A stretch of DNA of 64,000 nucleotides from Ananas comosus (GCF_001540865.1 NC_033628.1:1550001-1614000), one strand, 5' to 3'; positions 28,805-42,921 are shown, counted from the stretch's first letter. The notes: generated by a model from the sequence alone, not told the origin. A program made the numbers and translations.

Positions 28805-31800
28805 TTAGTAACACAATAGGCACCTTCTTCTAGTTCTTGGAAGATCACGGTCCTTCTCGCCTTTCACGAAAGCTCTGATGGCTAAATGCTCCGACGCGTA
28901 TGTCATGAACGCAGCCAATATTATACCTCCCACGACGAACAAACCGAGCCTATCACAGAGAAAAATGTAGAACTAAAAGTTATAGGAAACAATAGAAATC
29001 ACAATATGAAGTTTCTTACGAACTCATTTACCAACTTTTAATGAAGAAAAAGTTAATAGAGTTACCATAATAGAGCACGATATGCATGTAAAATGTTATA
29101 AAAAAATCCTAACAAAGAATTGTCTGTATTAAAGATCTTTAGATACTACTAGCAAGGATCAAAGTGCCATGGCACAGAGTCATAACGAAAACTTGCCGAG
29201 TACGGCACGATGTGCGCCGGACCGTACCGATTCATGCCGGTCACAAAAAATACATATATACCGACACATAATGAAATAAATTATTTATTTTCTCTAGTAA
29301 CAAAATATTTTAACTGTTTATTATGTATTTTTATCAAATTTCTTAAATTTTATTGAAAAAATTACTTACTAATTTAAAAAATAGAGACTTAAAGCTGTGC
29401 CATCGGCACGGGAACGATATCGTGTAGATATCTTGTTGATACGATACTGCACGGTAGACACGGCCCGTGCCGATGGACACGTAAATCCTTGGATACTATT
29501 ATAGGTAATAACAGAATTTTATGAGATTATTAGGAACTTCGGTTCCTCATGGTAATGCGCGGAATAAGGGGCTGGGCTAAGGAAGTAATTCAAACTATCG
29601 TACCTGGCAAATAGAGCAGTGACGCCCAGTAGGCATGGCAACGATGGGGCAATCACAGCTAAAAATGCCATCCCCATCCAATAGAAGCACACTACAGAGT
29701 CAAAATCGGATATGTTGCGTTGATTACCTGCATCATAAGTAAATGAATTTTTATTTTTAAAAAAAAAACTCAATAAGCTGTGCAAGCCAATAAAACTGCA
29801 GAACACCTTTTCCTGTGTGATATTCTGATGAATCAGGGTTTCCATATCCGAGTTGACTTGCTGTAGCATTTCCCCAATAGTAGACAACGCGGAGATAACT
29901 TTCAAACATAAGGAAAAATGTTACGAATATCCACTCGTACATCAGCAGCAAACCCGTCCACGGCATCACTTGACGGGGAATGACAATGAAAGCGAGCCCA
30001 AAAGATATTGCAACAGCGGTGAAGCAGATCAAGATGGAAATCGCACACAAGTAAGGAGGTAGCTTGGAATGCATGCCATTTGAAAACTGCAAGAGACAGA
30101 ACAATGCATTACACAGAGGCTGCAACAAGGATTATTTGAAGAGTTAATTCTTGGTCATCAATGATTTTTTTTTTTATTGTTGCTGTTTTTGTTGGTTTAA
30201 CAAGAAACAACTAGGATACTTCAATCCATAAGTATCCACTAGAGAAATAGACGTATAAACAAACTTCCATAGCAGTCTGAGACTTAATTGGTTATTATAC
30301 GAGAGCAGACATGTGCTTCAGAAAGAAATGTGGATGTAATGTACTGCAGTATATTATTTAAGGATGATTACTGTATAAACATGTAGAAACTGCACATCAA
30401 ATTAGGCATCTATCTAATCAATTTTTTTTAATATTCATCAACTTTAAAAATCAACCACCTGTTGATTTGAATTGGCAATGGAAGATGAAGCAACTCCAAC
30501 ACTGGAATAAACCGGAAGCCCCCCAGAAGATCTGTATCTGTAGTAAGCACGCCTAGCAAAACCACACAGGTTCCATGATACACCCGAAAGACCCCTGTAA
30601 ATCTGCAAATTTTTCAAAAGGCATACTGGATAAAGTAGCATACATTTTCCACATTCACCTTATTCGACTTCAAAAACCTTGTGCAGTATGAAGGGAAAAG
30701 TTCCTAACCTGCAGGCATGATTGATAGTAACAGAAAAATAGAATGCAAATTGGAAGAATGAACAAGACTTTGACCACCAACTGATCATGAGGATTCCTTC
30801 CTCCACCTGTTCCTGGTAGGGATTCTTCAAGTGTTTCTCTAATAGTCTGTACAGCCACCATTAAATTAATTAATGGAATCAGCTAACTTGAGGGGAAAAA
30901 AAAATAGAACATTCATAATTATTTATGTTGTACAAAAAATACTAATACTAAAGCTAACAATATGATATAAAGTTTTGATGAATCACCTGCCATACTTCCA
31001 CAGGTTTAAGAAGCCAAGCTGTCCACCAATCCCAGGGCTTTAAGGGACCAAGTGTGTAGTGAATAACTCGAAGTTCATTTTCATCAACCATCCACTGTCA
31101 AAAGTATGTGGATAAGAGCTAGGTTATAAAACACCAATCTAGCATTATCAAATAAAAAGTTTTTCTGAAGCATAACATAACTGATATAAATCTATATATA
31201 GAGTCTGTGATAAATAGTCCTAATTTAGAGACAAGCTACTATAATCAAATGAAATAAAATAGTTTAGAGACAAGTTACTATAACCTGTGCTAATGTGCAC
31301 TGCAGGGCATCCATGCGCCTATGTACATACATATCTAGAAGAACAAATCTATATCTATTTTTTTTAATGCTATATGCATGGTGTTTCCATATTAATAAGC
31401 TATGACAATAAAAAGGTTATGATGATACATGCAGCTCTTGTGCACATTTTAGCATAAGGCCTGCTAGAAATAAAGAGTATCACATTCTATCATTTCAGTA
31501 ATTACCTTATTGGCTAGCATGTAAAGACCAACATCCGCATTATATAGTGTAGAAAGCCGCTGCAGATCAGGTTCAGGTTTAGATTGTAACTCTTCTGACG
31601 ATAAATTTGGATCAAAGACATGAGCATTTGGAAAATCAGCATAATATGAATTCAGAAAGCCTTGGTCTCCTGCAGAAATAAAATAAATTTTTTATATTAT
31701 AAACTGTTCCAAACATCTGAAAGGGAAAAGAAAGAAAATGCAAAGAGCAAATATCAGAACATGAAGAACCGAGTACCCAAACAACCAAGATGAAAAATGC

Positions 31801-34161
31801 ATCTTAGAAGGAAGTTTTTTGCACTTGTTCATGTATTTAAACATTATGGCAGTACTAATAAACCAGAACACAGAATAATCCAAGACCATAATTGCTTATT
31901 ACAGTATCACAGATCTAATAGAGCAAATAGAAATTATAAAGCATCAAAGTAGATGAAGTTAAATTTTGGAGTAGACAATTTAATAAAGAAAAATTGACAT
32001 GGACTACCAAACAGGTTAAAACCATCCGGTCAGCAGAAATTCTTGCTTCCGAACAAGAAATGAATGAAAACACAGACCTCCAGTATAAGAAGGCAGGGAC
32101 TTTACTTTGCTCATCATATCTTTAAAGAGTGCTTCAGATGGCTCTACAACCATTACTCCAGAGTTCATTCTTTCAGAGTGTTTCAAATTTGCGCAGAACT
32201 TTCCACATTTGAAGAGATCCTCAATACTTTTCACCACGATTGTATCTGCATCGAGATAAACAACTGGGAAAAGAATATAAATCAGAAGAGCAAATTCAAC
32301 AAAAGAACAGAGAGGAAAGGCAGGCCAAGCTAGACGAATTATTGAGAAAAAGAAATCAATAAAGAGTTTACCTTTTTTATACCTTGTCATATTAAAGATC
32401 TTTAATTTGGTGTAGACTCCCCAGAACCTTTTTGGCCTCACATTATTTGGATTAGCCAATAATTTTATAGGCTCCACAATCCATCCATCAGCCTACATTT
32501 TCACTTAAAAGTGCAAGTTAGTACAATGACCGCACATTTTGATGACCCTTATACATCTAGAATTTGAATGTAACAAAAAATGAAGAAGTCCAAAATTTTT
32601 CTGTAAAAGAGATATCTGGTGAGGCATTTTATCAGCAGGCTCCACACTCTTTTAAAATGAAGTTCTGCTACAAATTAAGTATGTTTGTGACTTGGTTGTA
32701 CCAACAAGAAAAATAAGTAAGCATCATCTAATAAGTGAGAAATCTCCTCTTCCAATCATGATCTTGAAAGCAAGGTAAATATAAATATCTAAACTGCCTC
32801 CACTCATATGTCGCCTAGCGAAGATATACCATAGCGTAATAGAATTATGACAGTCTATTGAAATCAACAACAAAAAGAAGGCACATGACAGCACACTGCA
32901 ATTTTCACTACTGAAAAAACTTTCCAGATGAAAATAATTCTAGTTAAGCCTTATTTGATTCTCTCTTTAGTAACAGACAATCATATAATGTAATAGAATA
33001 CCAGCCACGTGCCAGCAAAACATGTTTGATGTACCAAGAGTTGGTGTGAATAAGCATAGGAAAATACACGTGAAAGCAAATTAGATATATGTATATGTAT
33101 AGCTGCACGTGTAGCAAAAATTTCAAGATACAGGCAAATTTTTATTGCTTTACACAAAAATGAGATAAGGTTGTAAGGTAACACAAACTCTCCAATCAAA
33201 TAATTATAATTTCCATAACTATTAATATCCCCAAGTATCAGAAAATTAGCTAGCTTAACATTGATATTTCTCAACTTTCAATACTGCTCAGTATATGGTA
33301 ATATTGAAAAAGTGTAGTATAGCTGGGTTCCTCTCCCATCTCCAATGCTTCTGCACCTTGTTACTCGACTGTGCATAATAGAGACACTTCTACACTATCT
33401 ACAGCAGTTTCTTTCTTGAGCTTGATTACTCACATAAACAAAATGATATCCAAGTGTAACTATTCTACAGCCAATCAATGGCGAATACTTGTCATTTTTC
33501 AGGTACTATACTGAAAATATTAGACCTTTTTACGTTCTCTAGCAAGGTTCACACAGCAAGAGCAAACTGATGTGGGGTTGATTTTTGATACATAAAGTTA
33601 TTTCAGGTCGATTGTTTCAGTTTGGATCAAGGTTGTGCCAACATCAAACTAACTGAGGCTAATTTAGTATGAAGTAATCCTATTTGAATCAGTTAGTAAA
33701 TGGATTAGTTCAAATTTGTGTTCAATTCATATTTCAAAAGTATAAGAGGCTTCCAAACGATTTTTTACTCCAAATCGAGCCCTAAAAATTTACAAATACT
33801 ACGATCTACAACTCCGCCCATCACCAAGTTCCATCTTTGCAACAGCCAAATCACAAAACTTGAAACTTTCAATTATATCTACAACAAATAACCAAAGATT
33901 TACGAAAGGGAAAGCGATCGCACGCACCCTAAGAAGCTGCTTCGCGTAATCCGAGACCCCATCGGAGACGAGCACGACCATGTCCCTCCTCGCCCCCGTG
34001 TCCCGGATCGACTTTCCGAGGACGCGGACCCCGAGCACGAACTCGTCGCCGTAGAGGAGGGTGACGTACGCCTCCTCCGATTCGGCCCCCACGCCGATCC
34101 CCCATCCGAGAATCGCCACCGCGAGGGAGGCGACGACGACGAAGAACCCTAATCTCCTCAT
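28805..34161 (-). CDS. IPUT1: GT8 inositol phosphorylceramide glucuronosyltransferase-like, 10 exons
   Basis: Closest in my recollection to Arabidopsis IPUT1/PGSIP6, a Golgi enzyme that transfers glucuronic acid to inositol phosphorylceramide, the first glycosylation of plant GIPC sphingolipids. Exons (minus): 34161-33928, 32492-32372, 32263-32078, 31669-31506, 31094-30987, 30846-30709, 30602-30459, 30086-29807, 29727-29604, 28949-28805. Phases match throughout and encode 547 residues (family about 537). A signal-anchor of about 25 residues precedes EEAYVTLLYGDEFVLGVRVL, the start of the GT8 domain. VVYLDADTIVV holds the metal-binding DxD. SGVMVVEPSEALF, GGDQGFLNSYY and HYTLGPLKPWDWWTAWLLKP are further GT8/PGSIP blocks. 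The C-terminal part carries several membrane segments (VLFILPICILFFCYY; ICFTAVAISFGLAFIVIPRQ; PWTGLLLMYEWIFVTFFLMF; AFLAVIAPSLPCLLGVTALF; GLFVVGGIILAAFMTYASEH), unlike GUX xylan transferases. It ends RRRCLLCY. PGSIP7/8 are the main alternative names. Confidence 0.93.
29146..29505. repeat. Putative inverted-repeat element in the last IPUT1 intron
   Basis: The arms around tactagcaaggat...tgccatggcac on the left and gtgccgatggacac...atccttggata on the right are imperfect inverted copies. Between them lies a composition-shifted GC-rich then AT-rich core with repeated 'ggcacg', 'accgtacc' and 'tgccgg' words. It is probably a MITE within the 654-bp intron between exons 9 and 10. Borders are approximate. 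Confidence 0.4.
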
Positions 34162-34707
34162 CGTCGCGCGGGGTAGGGGCGAGATTTGGGGATTTGGGGA
34201 TTAGGGTTCTCCGATTTGGGGATTTAAATTGGGGGTGCGATTATTTACGGGTCGGAGTTGAATCGCCCGCCAAAGTCGTATACGACGGGATTTTGTCGTC
34301 AAGGATGGGGATGGAGTTTCTAGAAGCGTACGTAGAGCTATATACGGAAATTTTTCACATTAGTCCTTCAATTTTACCGTATTTGTTCTTCTCCATATGA
34401 ATTTTGGTTTTTTACACAAGAATAACTTCATATGTATTAAAAATTATGGATTTATTTATTCCTATAAATTTTTTATTATCAAATATATATTTTCTAAAGG
34501 TAGAAATTTAGAAATATTTCCTGACCAGTTGACTATTGTGAATTGATATAATTAAAAATGTTAAAATTGATAATAAAGATATTTATACAAAAGTAGAATA
34601 CTTATTTTTAACTAGTCTACTAACAAGAGAGATACATATTTTTTGTGGGAATAAATATGCAATTTGATTATTTTGTAGAAATAAGCATGCAATTAATTTT
34701 ATTTTTA
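34162..34707. other. 5' flank of IPUT1-type gene
   Basis: Immediately upstream of the minus-strand ATG lie repeated gatttgggg/ccccaaatc words (about 34181-34230) and a ccctaatc telo-like word. This is presumably 5' UTR and promoter. No convincing TATA box was found. The rest is AT-rich. Confidence 0.4.
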
Positions 34708-35215
34708 GGGGCAATTGCTTATATACCCTTGAAAAATTTTCGACTTTCCGATTTACCCCTTTTAGAAGACTAATATTGAAAATACCCTTTCTACGTTCCA
34801 ACCTATTTCTAATATATCCCTAGAATTAAAATCTGTTAATTAACTTTGTTATCTCTGTAAAATTACTATTTTGACCTTTCAAATATACACTTCCATCATC
34901 TCTAACTTTTTTATTTGCCCTTAAAGTCAGGGGCACAAAAGGTATTTTGATTTTTGGTCTTTTCCAATATATCCCTCTACCGGCACCAACATTTCTTTTT
35001 TGCCCTTAAGTTAAGGGCAAATTTGCATTTTAATTTTTTTTTAACTGTGGTAGATATTTAACTCACGTTTAACCAAGTTAACTTAACAGAAAATAACTGC
35101 GAGGACATTTTGTAATAACGGTGGAACATATGAGGGGTATTTTAAAAAGAAAAAAAAAAAGAAGGGATAAATCGGATATTTTTAAACTTATGAGGGGTAT
35201 ATAGGCAATTATACC
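34708..35215. mobile_element. MITE, MULE-like, ~508 bp
   Basis: Left end GGGGCAATTGCTTATATACCC and right end (reverse complement) GGTATAATTGCCTATATACCCC form terminal inverted repeats. The inner arms continue as 'cgattTaCCCcTT' against 'aagGGAtaaatcgg'. The flanking 9 bp (ttattttta at 34699-34707; ttatttttt at 35216-35224) agree at 8 of 9 positions. There is no coding capacity. Confidence 0.72.
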
Positions 35216-36000
35216 TTATTTTTTAAAAATATTTTAAAGAATATATTTGTAACAGAGAATTTGATGTGTACATCGCATGTGCACCTGATTACAGCAAAGA
35301 TCACATGGGTACAGTGGGCCCACCTCTTAGTACATTTCCTCGTCAAGAGATGAATTACAAAAATCAAAAAAAAATTTAAAATATTTATATTAAAAAAATA
35401 GCGACTATCCAAATTACCATAGCTGGATTAAGATATTTAGTCATATTATACCTCACTACTTCAAATTCTAGATGTATCACATTTCTCACATTCCTTCCCT
35501 TTTTAAGTTCTGATGTTCTTATCTGGCTCAAGTATACGGCAATGTGAGACTCATTTCGTTAGTCTTATTATTCAGACCCTACATGTCGCTAGCCTTGTTA
35601 TTCATATTCTGATTCAGAGAAGACTCATCTCACACTTTCGGCTAGTAATTGATTGACTATGATATCAATTGTGACGTCCCGTTTTTCTGAAAATCACCCA
35701 TCTTAGAACTACTCTAATCTTAGTACGTTTAATCCTTTTAACTTCTTGAGTCTAACCACTGCCCAGTATATTAAAACCAGTTTAAGAAATTTAGTCATAT
35801 TACATATCTCATAATCATGAGAAAAACACTGTCAATTTTTTTGTAAAAAATTATCTTTATAACTCAAAATGGGCCTTGGCATAAATAAGGCCTATTAAGG
35901 GCCCATCAAGATGGGCCTTATTCAGGATGGGTTTCTTTGGGTGTTCAAAATGGGGAAAAGGCTTCCAAATTTCAAAATGGGTCATAACAGTTGAGGGTAA

Positions 36001-36480
36001 TGTTTTAAAAACCGGATCGAACGATGATCCGAAAATGTTATTGGATCACGGGTCACTAACAATGGGTCAATTAACTACTGGTTAAATCACCGACATTAGT
36101 ATACTGTCAAAAATATTTAATTTATTATTTTTAATTTTATTGTATAGAATGATATGCATATATTATTATTTTAGTATTATACTTAATTATAAAATACTGT
36201 TTCTAAACCAAATTAAATAGATATAAGTTTTCAAATTTTACTTTTTGTAAGACTAATCTGTGCTAACAGACAATAAAATAAACTAAATTGATTTTAAGCC
36301 ATTGGATTTTCATATCACTTGATCGAAAAAATCAGATTGGTTTGATAGTTGAACCGCCGGTTTAAATGGTTCAAAATACTTTTTTTTTTACTTATCCAAT
36401 TCAAAAGGTTAAACTGAATCGTTTTATAGACTGGATCACGATATGACCGGTTGGTTCGATTCGAGTTCTAAATCACGGGT
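36001..36480. repeat. Putative inverted-repeat element with degenerate ends
   Basis: The left side reads gttttaaaaaccggatcgaa. Near 36470 the reverse complement gives a related tgatttagaactcgaatcgaacc. 'Ggatcacg' and 'ggttcaa' words recur in both arms. This resembles common plant MITEs that start with a TTTTAAAAACCGG-type end. Borders are weak. Confidence 0.35.
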
Positions 36481-36928
36481 TGATGGTCACTAATCGCTTC
36501 TTGAGATAAAATAAATTCGATATCTTTAGCATAAATGGACTGCATTGAACCACTTACGCTTCGTTGGGATTGCAAAGATAGATATTGATTCCATTTGAGA
36601 AAATATAATGAAAAAATAATAATATTTTGTTGTACAAAATTAATATTATAATAATTTAAGTATAATTTAATTTTCGCAGTTTCACCAAAAAAAGGAGAAT
36701 CATCTCCACACATATGCTTTTGTCATAACTTTTTTTCCATTTAATAAGACGGGGCATAATATATCCAATGGATTGGCAAATTCCAATATTTAAATGCAGA
36801 TTAGATAGTCACAGCTTTAAAAATCGAAAATATGACCAAATATTATGAGATTTAAATATTACTACCTACGCACAATATGTTTCAACTAGTAGGTACTTAA
36901 TTATTACCTTTCATAAGAAAATTTAATA

Positions 36929-37289
36929 TTGGGAAAACTTCAAAAATCCCCCCTGTGGTTTCCAACTTTCTCACTTTAGTACCCTATAGTTTAAAGTGTA
37001 TCAATTTGCCCCCCTGTGGTTTTGTTTTTATCTTTTCTATAGCTTTTTACTTAATATTTCGTTAAATTATATGTAAAAAAATATCAGATATCCATCTAGA
37101 TTTACTGAATATTTACTTTAGTACCCTTTAATTTTAATTTTGTCACTGATTTGAGGAAAAAAAATAATAAAATTGATAAAAAAAAAAAAGAAAAACGAAA
37201 CCACAGGGGGGCAAATTGATACATTTTAAACCACAGGGTACTAAAGTGAGAAAGTTGGAAACCACAGGGGGGGTTTTTGAAGTTATCCC
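36929..37289. mobile_element. MITE of the GTGGTTTC family, 361 bp, perfect 9-bp TSD
   Basis: The ends gggaaaacttcaaaaatccc and, reversed, gggataacttcaaaaacccc are inverted repeats. The arms contain 'ccacagggTactaaagtgagaaagttgg' and its complement. A perfect 9-bp duplication, tttaatatt, flanks it at 36920-36928 and 37290-37298, so it is Mutator-type. It is the best-preserved copy of this family in the window. Confidence 0.88.
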
Positions 37290-37595
37290 TTTAATATTTA
37301 AATGCCTAAGTCATCATTCATGCGTGTTTCTCACTTTTTTTTCTTTATTATAACTAATTAAACCATATTTAATAATTAAAACTTTGGAGATTTATCATAT
37401 TTGAATTTTAAGTCACATTTAAACGTGTTAATTAATTAGTCTCTCACCACCATGTTTATTTAAGCAATTTGGTGAACCTTTAGTAGGAGACTTAGTCATT
37501 ATTTAATAATACCATAGTGAAAGGTAACAAATATAATTAAGTTAATTTGCATGCATGATCAATTAATGTAGGAGATATATATATATATATATATA

Positions 37596-38090
37596 TAGAG
37601 TTGAGCTAGAATACTATCGGTAGTAAACGAGCCGTTTTACTACCGATTTGTTTTCGATGATAGNNNNNNNNNNNNNNNNNNNNNNNTTTTCGACATCATT
37701 TGCCTAATGATCAAAGAGTTTCAAAATTTGTAATTTTAATGGTCGATAAGAGGCGTTTTCTCGTTTAACGACGTAAAGATATTCAAATCAATTGAATTTT
37801 TGTTAGAAAATTCTTTAAACTATTTAAAACAAGATCTATACTCTTGATCTTGATTACAAGACTCCTATCATCATTTTTTAAAGAATATTCATTTTCAACC
37901 ATTCATTTTCTGTTCACTAGATGGATAAAAGAACAATATCGAAAGTGCGTGAAATTTGATTTCTAGGTAGTTTAAATGGTTTAGATCATATTTAACGGAG
38001 CCGATCGTCAATTTGGAAGCTCTATCATCGAAAACAATTCGATAGTAAAATGCTCCGTTTACTATCAAGAGTATTCTAACTCAACTCTAT
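37596..38090. mobile_element. (TA)n-flanked inverted-repeat MITE with an assembly gap
   Basis: Left end tagagttgagctagaatact and right end, reversed, tagagttgagttagaatact are near-perfect terminal inverted repeats, each abutting a TA microsatellite. The arms contain the pair 'actatcggtagtaaacg' / 'cgtttactatcaagagt' and 'aaaacaattcgatagtaaaa'. 23 Ns lie at 37664-37686 in the left arm, probably where the hairpin broke the assembly. Confidence 0.8.
37664..37686. other. Assembly gap (23 N)
   Basis: A run of 23 N within the left arm of the inverted-repeat element. The real gap size is unknown. Confidence 0.99.
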
Positions 38091-41000
38091 ATATATATAA
38101 ATCAAGTATGTGCTTAGATACGATAGTATCATATATTGACTTCGTCAACACTCTAATTACTTTGGCTTATGTTCCATGCATGCATTCCCACGTGCATCTT
38201 AATTTACTTCACTTGATTTTTGAAAACTTTACATACAGTGGCATAGCCATATAAAAAAAATGTATTATTATTTTAATTTTATCTTTTATTTAATTAATTA
38301 ATAGTTAACAATTTAATTTTCACTACATTGAATTAGCTTTCTTTTACTGTAAACTTGTTATTACTGGTGATCTACCATATATAGTTTGTCCAAAATCATG
38401 CTTACTATCGGATATTCGATAGCTGATCATATCATGTGCACTGACTAAAGCTACGTATCATGCAAGAATATTAATCGTAAAAATGATTGATGACGGATGT
38501 GCGAGGATTGGTTTCAATGCTACATATGTTACTTAAAAAAGAATGATTTAATAGGATACGATCATGAATTAATGCTAACACTATAAGTTAATTCATCTTT
38601 TCCAATCCAATATGGGAATAATATGGAAATCCTTTTTTTTTTCACCTAAAAACCTAAGCATCGAATCTTGATAACCTTAACCTCTGCACTAAAAACACTT
38701 TCTATCTAAGCTAAAGTGGTTTAATTTTTGCGTCCTATTTCAATTTGCGTAATAACACATAATAATTCATCAAATTCGAATTTACGAGCTTAATTATTCT
38801 ATAGAAATTAAATCAAACCCAAATAGTGTTGTCCGCAACTTAGGGGCTGATTGGAAGTGGAAAGTCGAAGAGCGAGAACTAGACTTTCTCTCCACTCCAT
38901 CGTATTCGAGAGTTCATGGTATATCGAAACAAATGCTGATATCGACAACTTTTCTCGTAGTCACAAGTTCAGCCTCTGAAATCCAAAAAAATAAAAAAAC
39001 GGAACAGAGCCCTAGCCGAAAAGCCAAATTAAGGTCAAGATATGCGGAGAAAATGGACAACTAGGGGTACATAAAATAGAGAAAAATGCATGCAACTCAA
39101 TTCAAAAAGGTACGGAGAGAATCAATCCAACTTTTTCGAGAGTCATAAAGCCTAAATTTTTTTATTTTTTTATTTTAATTTGCATGAAACAAACGTTACA
39201 ATTTTGCTTCTTCTCAAAGTAGCGAATCCAAATGTCGAAAAGTTAGGAGATTTCTCTATGACTTGGATTAAAAAAGGCTTAAAAAAGTAGTGTCTTTAAT
39301 TTTATAGTAATTATTTTGTAGTCTCTAATGGGCATTAGTGGTGTGAGCAAAAAGCGCACAAATTAAAGCAAAGATGATAGAAATTAGTGGCCTTTTGTCA
39401 AATAAAAAAGTCCAAGTTTTGAGACTTTAGAGAGAGAGAGGGGATAAATCCAATTTGTGGTGTGTGAATGATGTCATTATTTGGATTTTTAGGATATAAA
39501 ATTGAGTTCTTTTTGAGGTGGAATGATGTCACTATTGCCATCTCGAATTTAGATAAGATTTATAGGAGTTTTTTAAAAAAAACAAATTAGGTGCATAATA
39601 TATATAAAAAATTCAGATAAATTATGTCACATACAATAATAGAATAGATGACAAAGTGGAAACTCTTATAAATTTGTATTATTAAATGGCTGATGTAAAA
39701 ATTGAATTTCGAATCGCATAATTTGAAAAGATTTAATATATAATGACTCTAATATCATGTCATAAAATGATATCCTTTATGAAATATTGTACTTCTTAGT
39801 CATGCATAATAATGTGTTTAGTAGTGTAAAAAAATATTTTTAATTAATTCTACTAGTAGTATGATCACTACTTCTATATATATATATATGACGGCTAAAT
39901 TGAAGGGAAAAAAAAAATCATGTTTTAATTTTGCCCTGGCGACAACAAAAACAGAAATATGGAGATATTGAAAATTTTCAAACGTGTTTCTCCGCAATCA
40001 CCGCAGATAACTCTTTGTTCCGACACCAACTTATTACGATCTTGATACGTAATTTTGTACTCGCACTCACTTAGTTGCAATTAAACATGAAGGTTTATTA
40101 TTATTTTTTTTACATTGTGAGTAAAACGACAAACCATATTATTCTATAAAATATATAGACATATTTATGTGTTAATTAAAACATACGTTTTTAAAAAGGT
40201 TTATTTATTTATTTATTTATTTTTTGGTCTCATGTGAAAAATCCAAAGGCCACCACAAAGTATAAAAAGGATGACACTGTGTGAACACCACTCACATGTG
40301 CACACACCATTTTTGATTAATTATTTGCGTGTATTGAATTTCAAACCGTATACCATGCACACGGTTTGTTGACCATTTTGACCATGTTGTACTTCCTCAT
40401 TTGCACGTGCGAAGGAAAATTACTTTCACTATTTTTTGAAGTAGGGGGGGTATGAACATCCCCATATGGGAAAAGTAATAGTTTGGAGCTGGTCCACACG
40501 GTTTATTTATTTGTGAATTAATCAACAATTTACTTTTCACACTTTATTATTTGAGATTCAAGAAAACTACTGGTTTGAACATTAAACGTGTGTTATTAAC
40601 CAGAAACCTCGATATGAGTCGCAGTAATTAAGAGACAAAAATATTTATAATCTATACAAATCGTGAATGTTTTAGCTCATTCATGTGCTACAAATGTTTC
40701 AAATCTATTTTATGTAATCGTGAGTGATGTTAGGTCCGTGTATTTTTAATTAGTATTATAAACATTGTTACTAAATTCTTTATTTAGAAATATGGGTGGG
40801 TGCAATTTAAACTGATCATTTGCTGTGGTTTAAAATGATTTCGATTAGTGTAAGTGAGATAATTTGGACTCAGGTTGAAATTATTTATCTAAAAATACTC
40901 TTGAAACATCCTGTGTATGTAATATCTTTTATGAGCTACAACAAAATTCAATCCAATCGAATTCATTCCAAGCAAAAGAGATCACGCCAAATTAAAATCA

Positions 41001-41174
41001 ATTAATACCTAAAATTCATGGAATCACAAATCAATTTATGTAATTATTTTATTTTATTTTATTTTATTTTTCTATGTGAGGATATACCACACCACACTTC
41101 TTGTTGTTCCCACACAGTAATTTTATACATAAGATAAAATAAGATAAATATACAGTGAAGAGTATATCCTTTTA
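38091..41174. other. AT-rich gene-free DNA
   Basis: About 3 kb with no recognisable gene and no complete transposon. Short A/T runs, small microsatellites and degenerate sequence only. Confidence 0.5.
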
Positions 41175-42108
41175 AGTATCATTTGGTTTGGGAATAAGCA
41201 AAAAATGGTTATTATAGGGATATGTATAAATTAAAGTATAAGCGGAGATTAGATCAATTTTGCGTTTGTGTGAAAATTAGGTTATTTCGGTGAATAAAAA
41301 AAATAGCGTTTGGTTAGGTAAGATGGAATAAGAAGGATAATGAGTTTATATAAAAAAAATAATGATATTACCCTTTTATTATATTTGAATTTAAATTTTT
41401 AAATTTTTAAAAATTCAGAATTGAAATTAAATTAAAAATTAAACTCAAATTTTAAATTCAAAATTTTTAAAATTTAATTTCAAACTTTAAATTAAGATCA
41501 AATTTAATTTGAAAATATAAAATATAAAATTTTAAATTTTAAAAATTTAAAAATCAAATTTAAATTTAAATTTATAATTTAAATTATTTAAACTTTAATT
41601 TGAGATTACAAATTATAAATTTTAAAATTTTAAATTTTAATTTTAAAATTTTAAATAAGAATAGGTGGGGGGAACAATTAATAAAAATAATTTATTATAA
41701 TAAATTTATAAATTTTTTTAAAATTCTACTTAAACTTAAATTTAATAAAAAGAATTTATTATAATTTTTAAATAAAATTTATTATAATATTTAAATATAA
41801 ATAATATGTATTAATATAGTACAATTAATAATTTTATAATAAAAATAATGTATTATAATATATAACATAATATATTTATATAATTTAGTTTTAATTCAAT
41901 TTATAATTTTAATTAAGTTTGAAATTAAGCATTGGAATAACACTATTCCACCAAAATGGTGGAATAGCAAATCCCTTGCTATTCTGAAATAATCGGGAAT
42001 AGTAAGGTTTGATCGGAATAAAATATTCCGGTAAAACATCATCCTATTTGGCGGAATAGCGAAGATAACTTTCGTTATCCCTACTTATCCCCCGAACCAG
42101 ACGGGGCC
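41175..42108. mobile_element. PIF/Harbinger-type (Tourist-like) MITE, 934 bp, TTA TSD
   Basis: Right end (reverse complement) GGCCCCGTCTGGTTCGGG aligns with the left end AGTATCATTTGGTTTGGG, followed by GGATAAG / GAATAAG. TTA duplications sit at 41172-41174 and 42109-42111. The core is extremely AT-rich with nested aaattt palindromes. The left end has diverged. Confidence 0.65.
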
Positions 42109-42921
42109 TTAGTTGCTATTTCACATGATAAATAAGATATTAACTACATGACAAATGAAGTGTCTATCCTTTTTAGGTGCCTATTTTACATGATAAAATA
42201 AGATAGGGCATATAAATATCTTTTTTAAAAATATATAATAATAACTTGTACCCAATCATCAAGTAGATCTGAAAGAGTGATAAATGCCAATTATGCCAAG
42301 TGACAGCTGTCATTTTTCAGTCAATTAAATAAGCAATTTTAATGATATAATAATAAACATGCATTAAATTGATCTAAATTAATAAAGACCCATTTAAAAC
42401 AAATATTTATTTCATTTTGGTATTTATCTAATATTTTTTATCTATTTAATTTGAGTTGCTTATTTGCTTTCCATCATACAAACAAGCCATCACACTAAGC
42501 TCTAATAATAATATAAAAACTTTCAAAAATAAATATGTTAAATTATACGAAATAGCAGCTGTTAAATTTTACCGCTCATTATCATCTAAAACTTTTTTTT
42601 TTCTAAAACTCAATCTAAAACTTTTATATTTCCAAGAATAAAACTTATCTGATTAAGATCCAAAGGCCCCTCACAAATTTTACAAACTATATTTGCTGAT
42701 GTTTTATACAATTAATCACTTTTTTAGCCCAATAATTTGTGTTTAAAAAAGAGAAGAAAAAAAGCAGATAATTATTAAACAAAATGCTCAAAATGTGAGG
42801 AGAAAATTCAATCCCATCACATCAAATCAAAATAAAAAAAACCACTTAAACATGGTTGGCACCCATCTACATACTTTTCACCCAGCAATTAGGCACAACT
42901 TAATTTGTCCACGTCTAAGTT

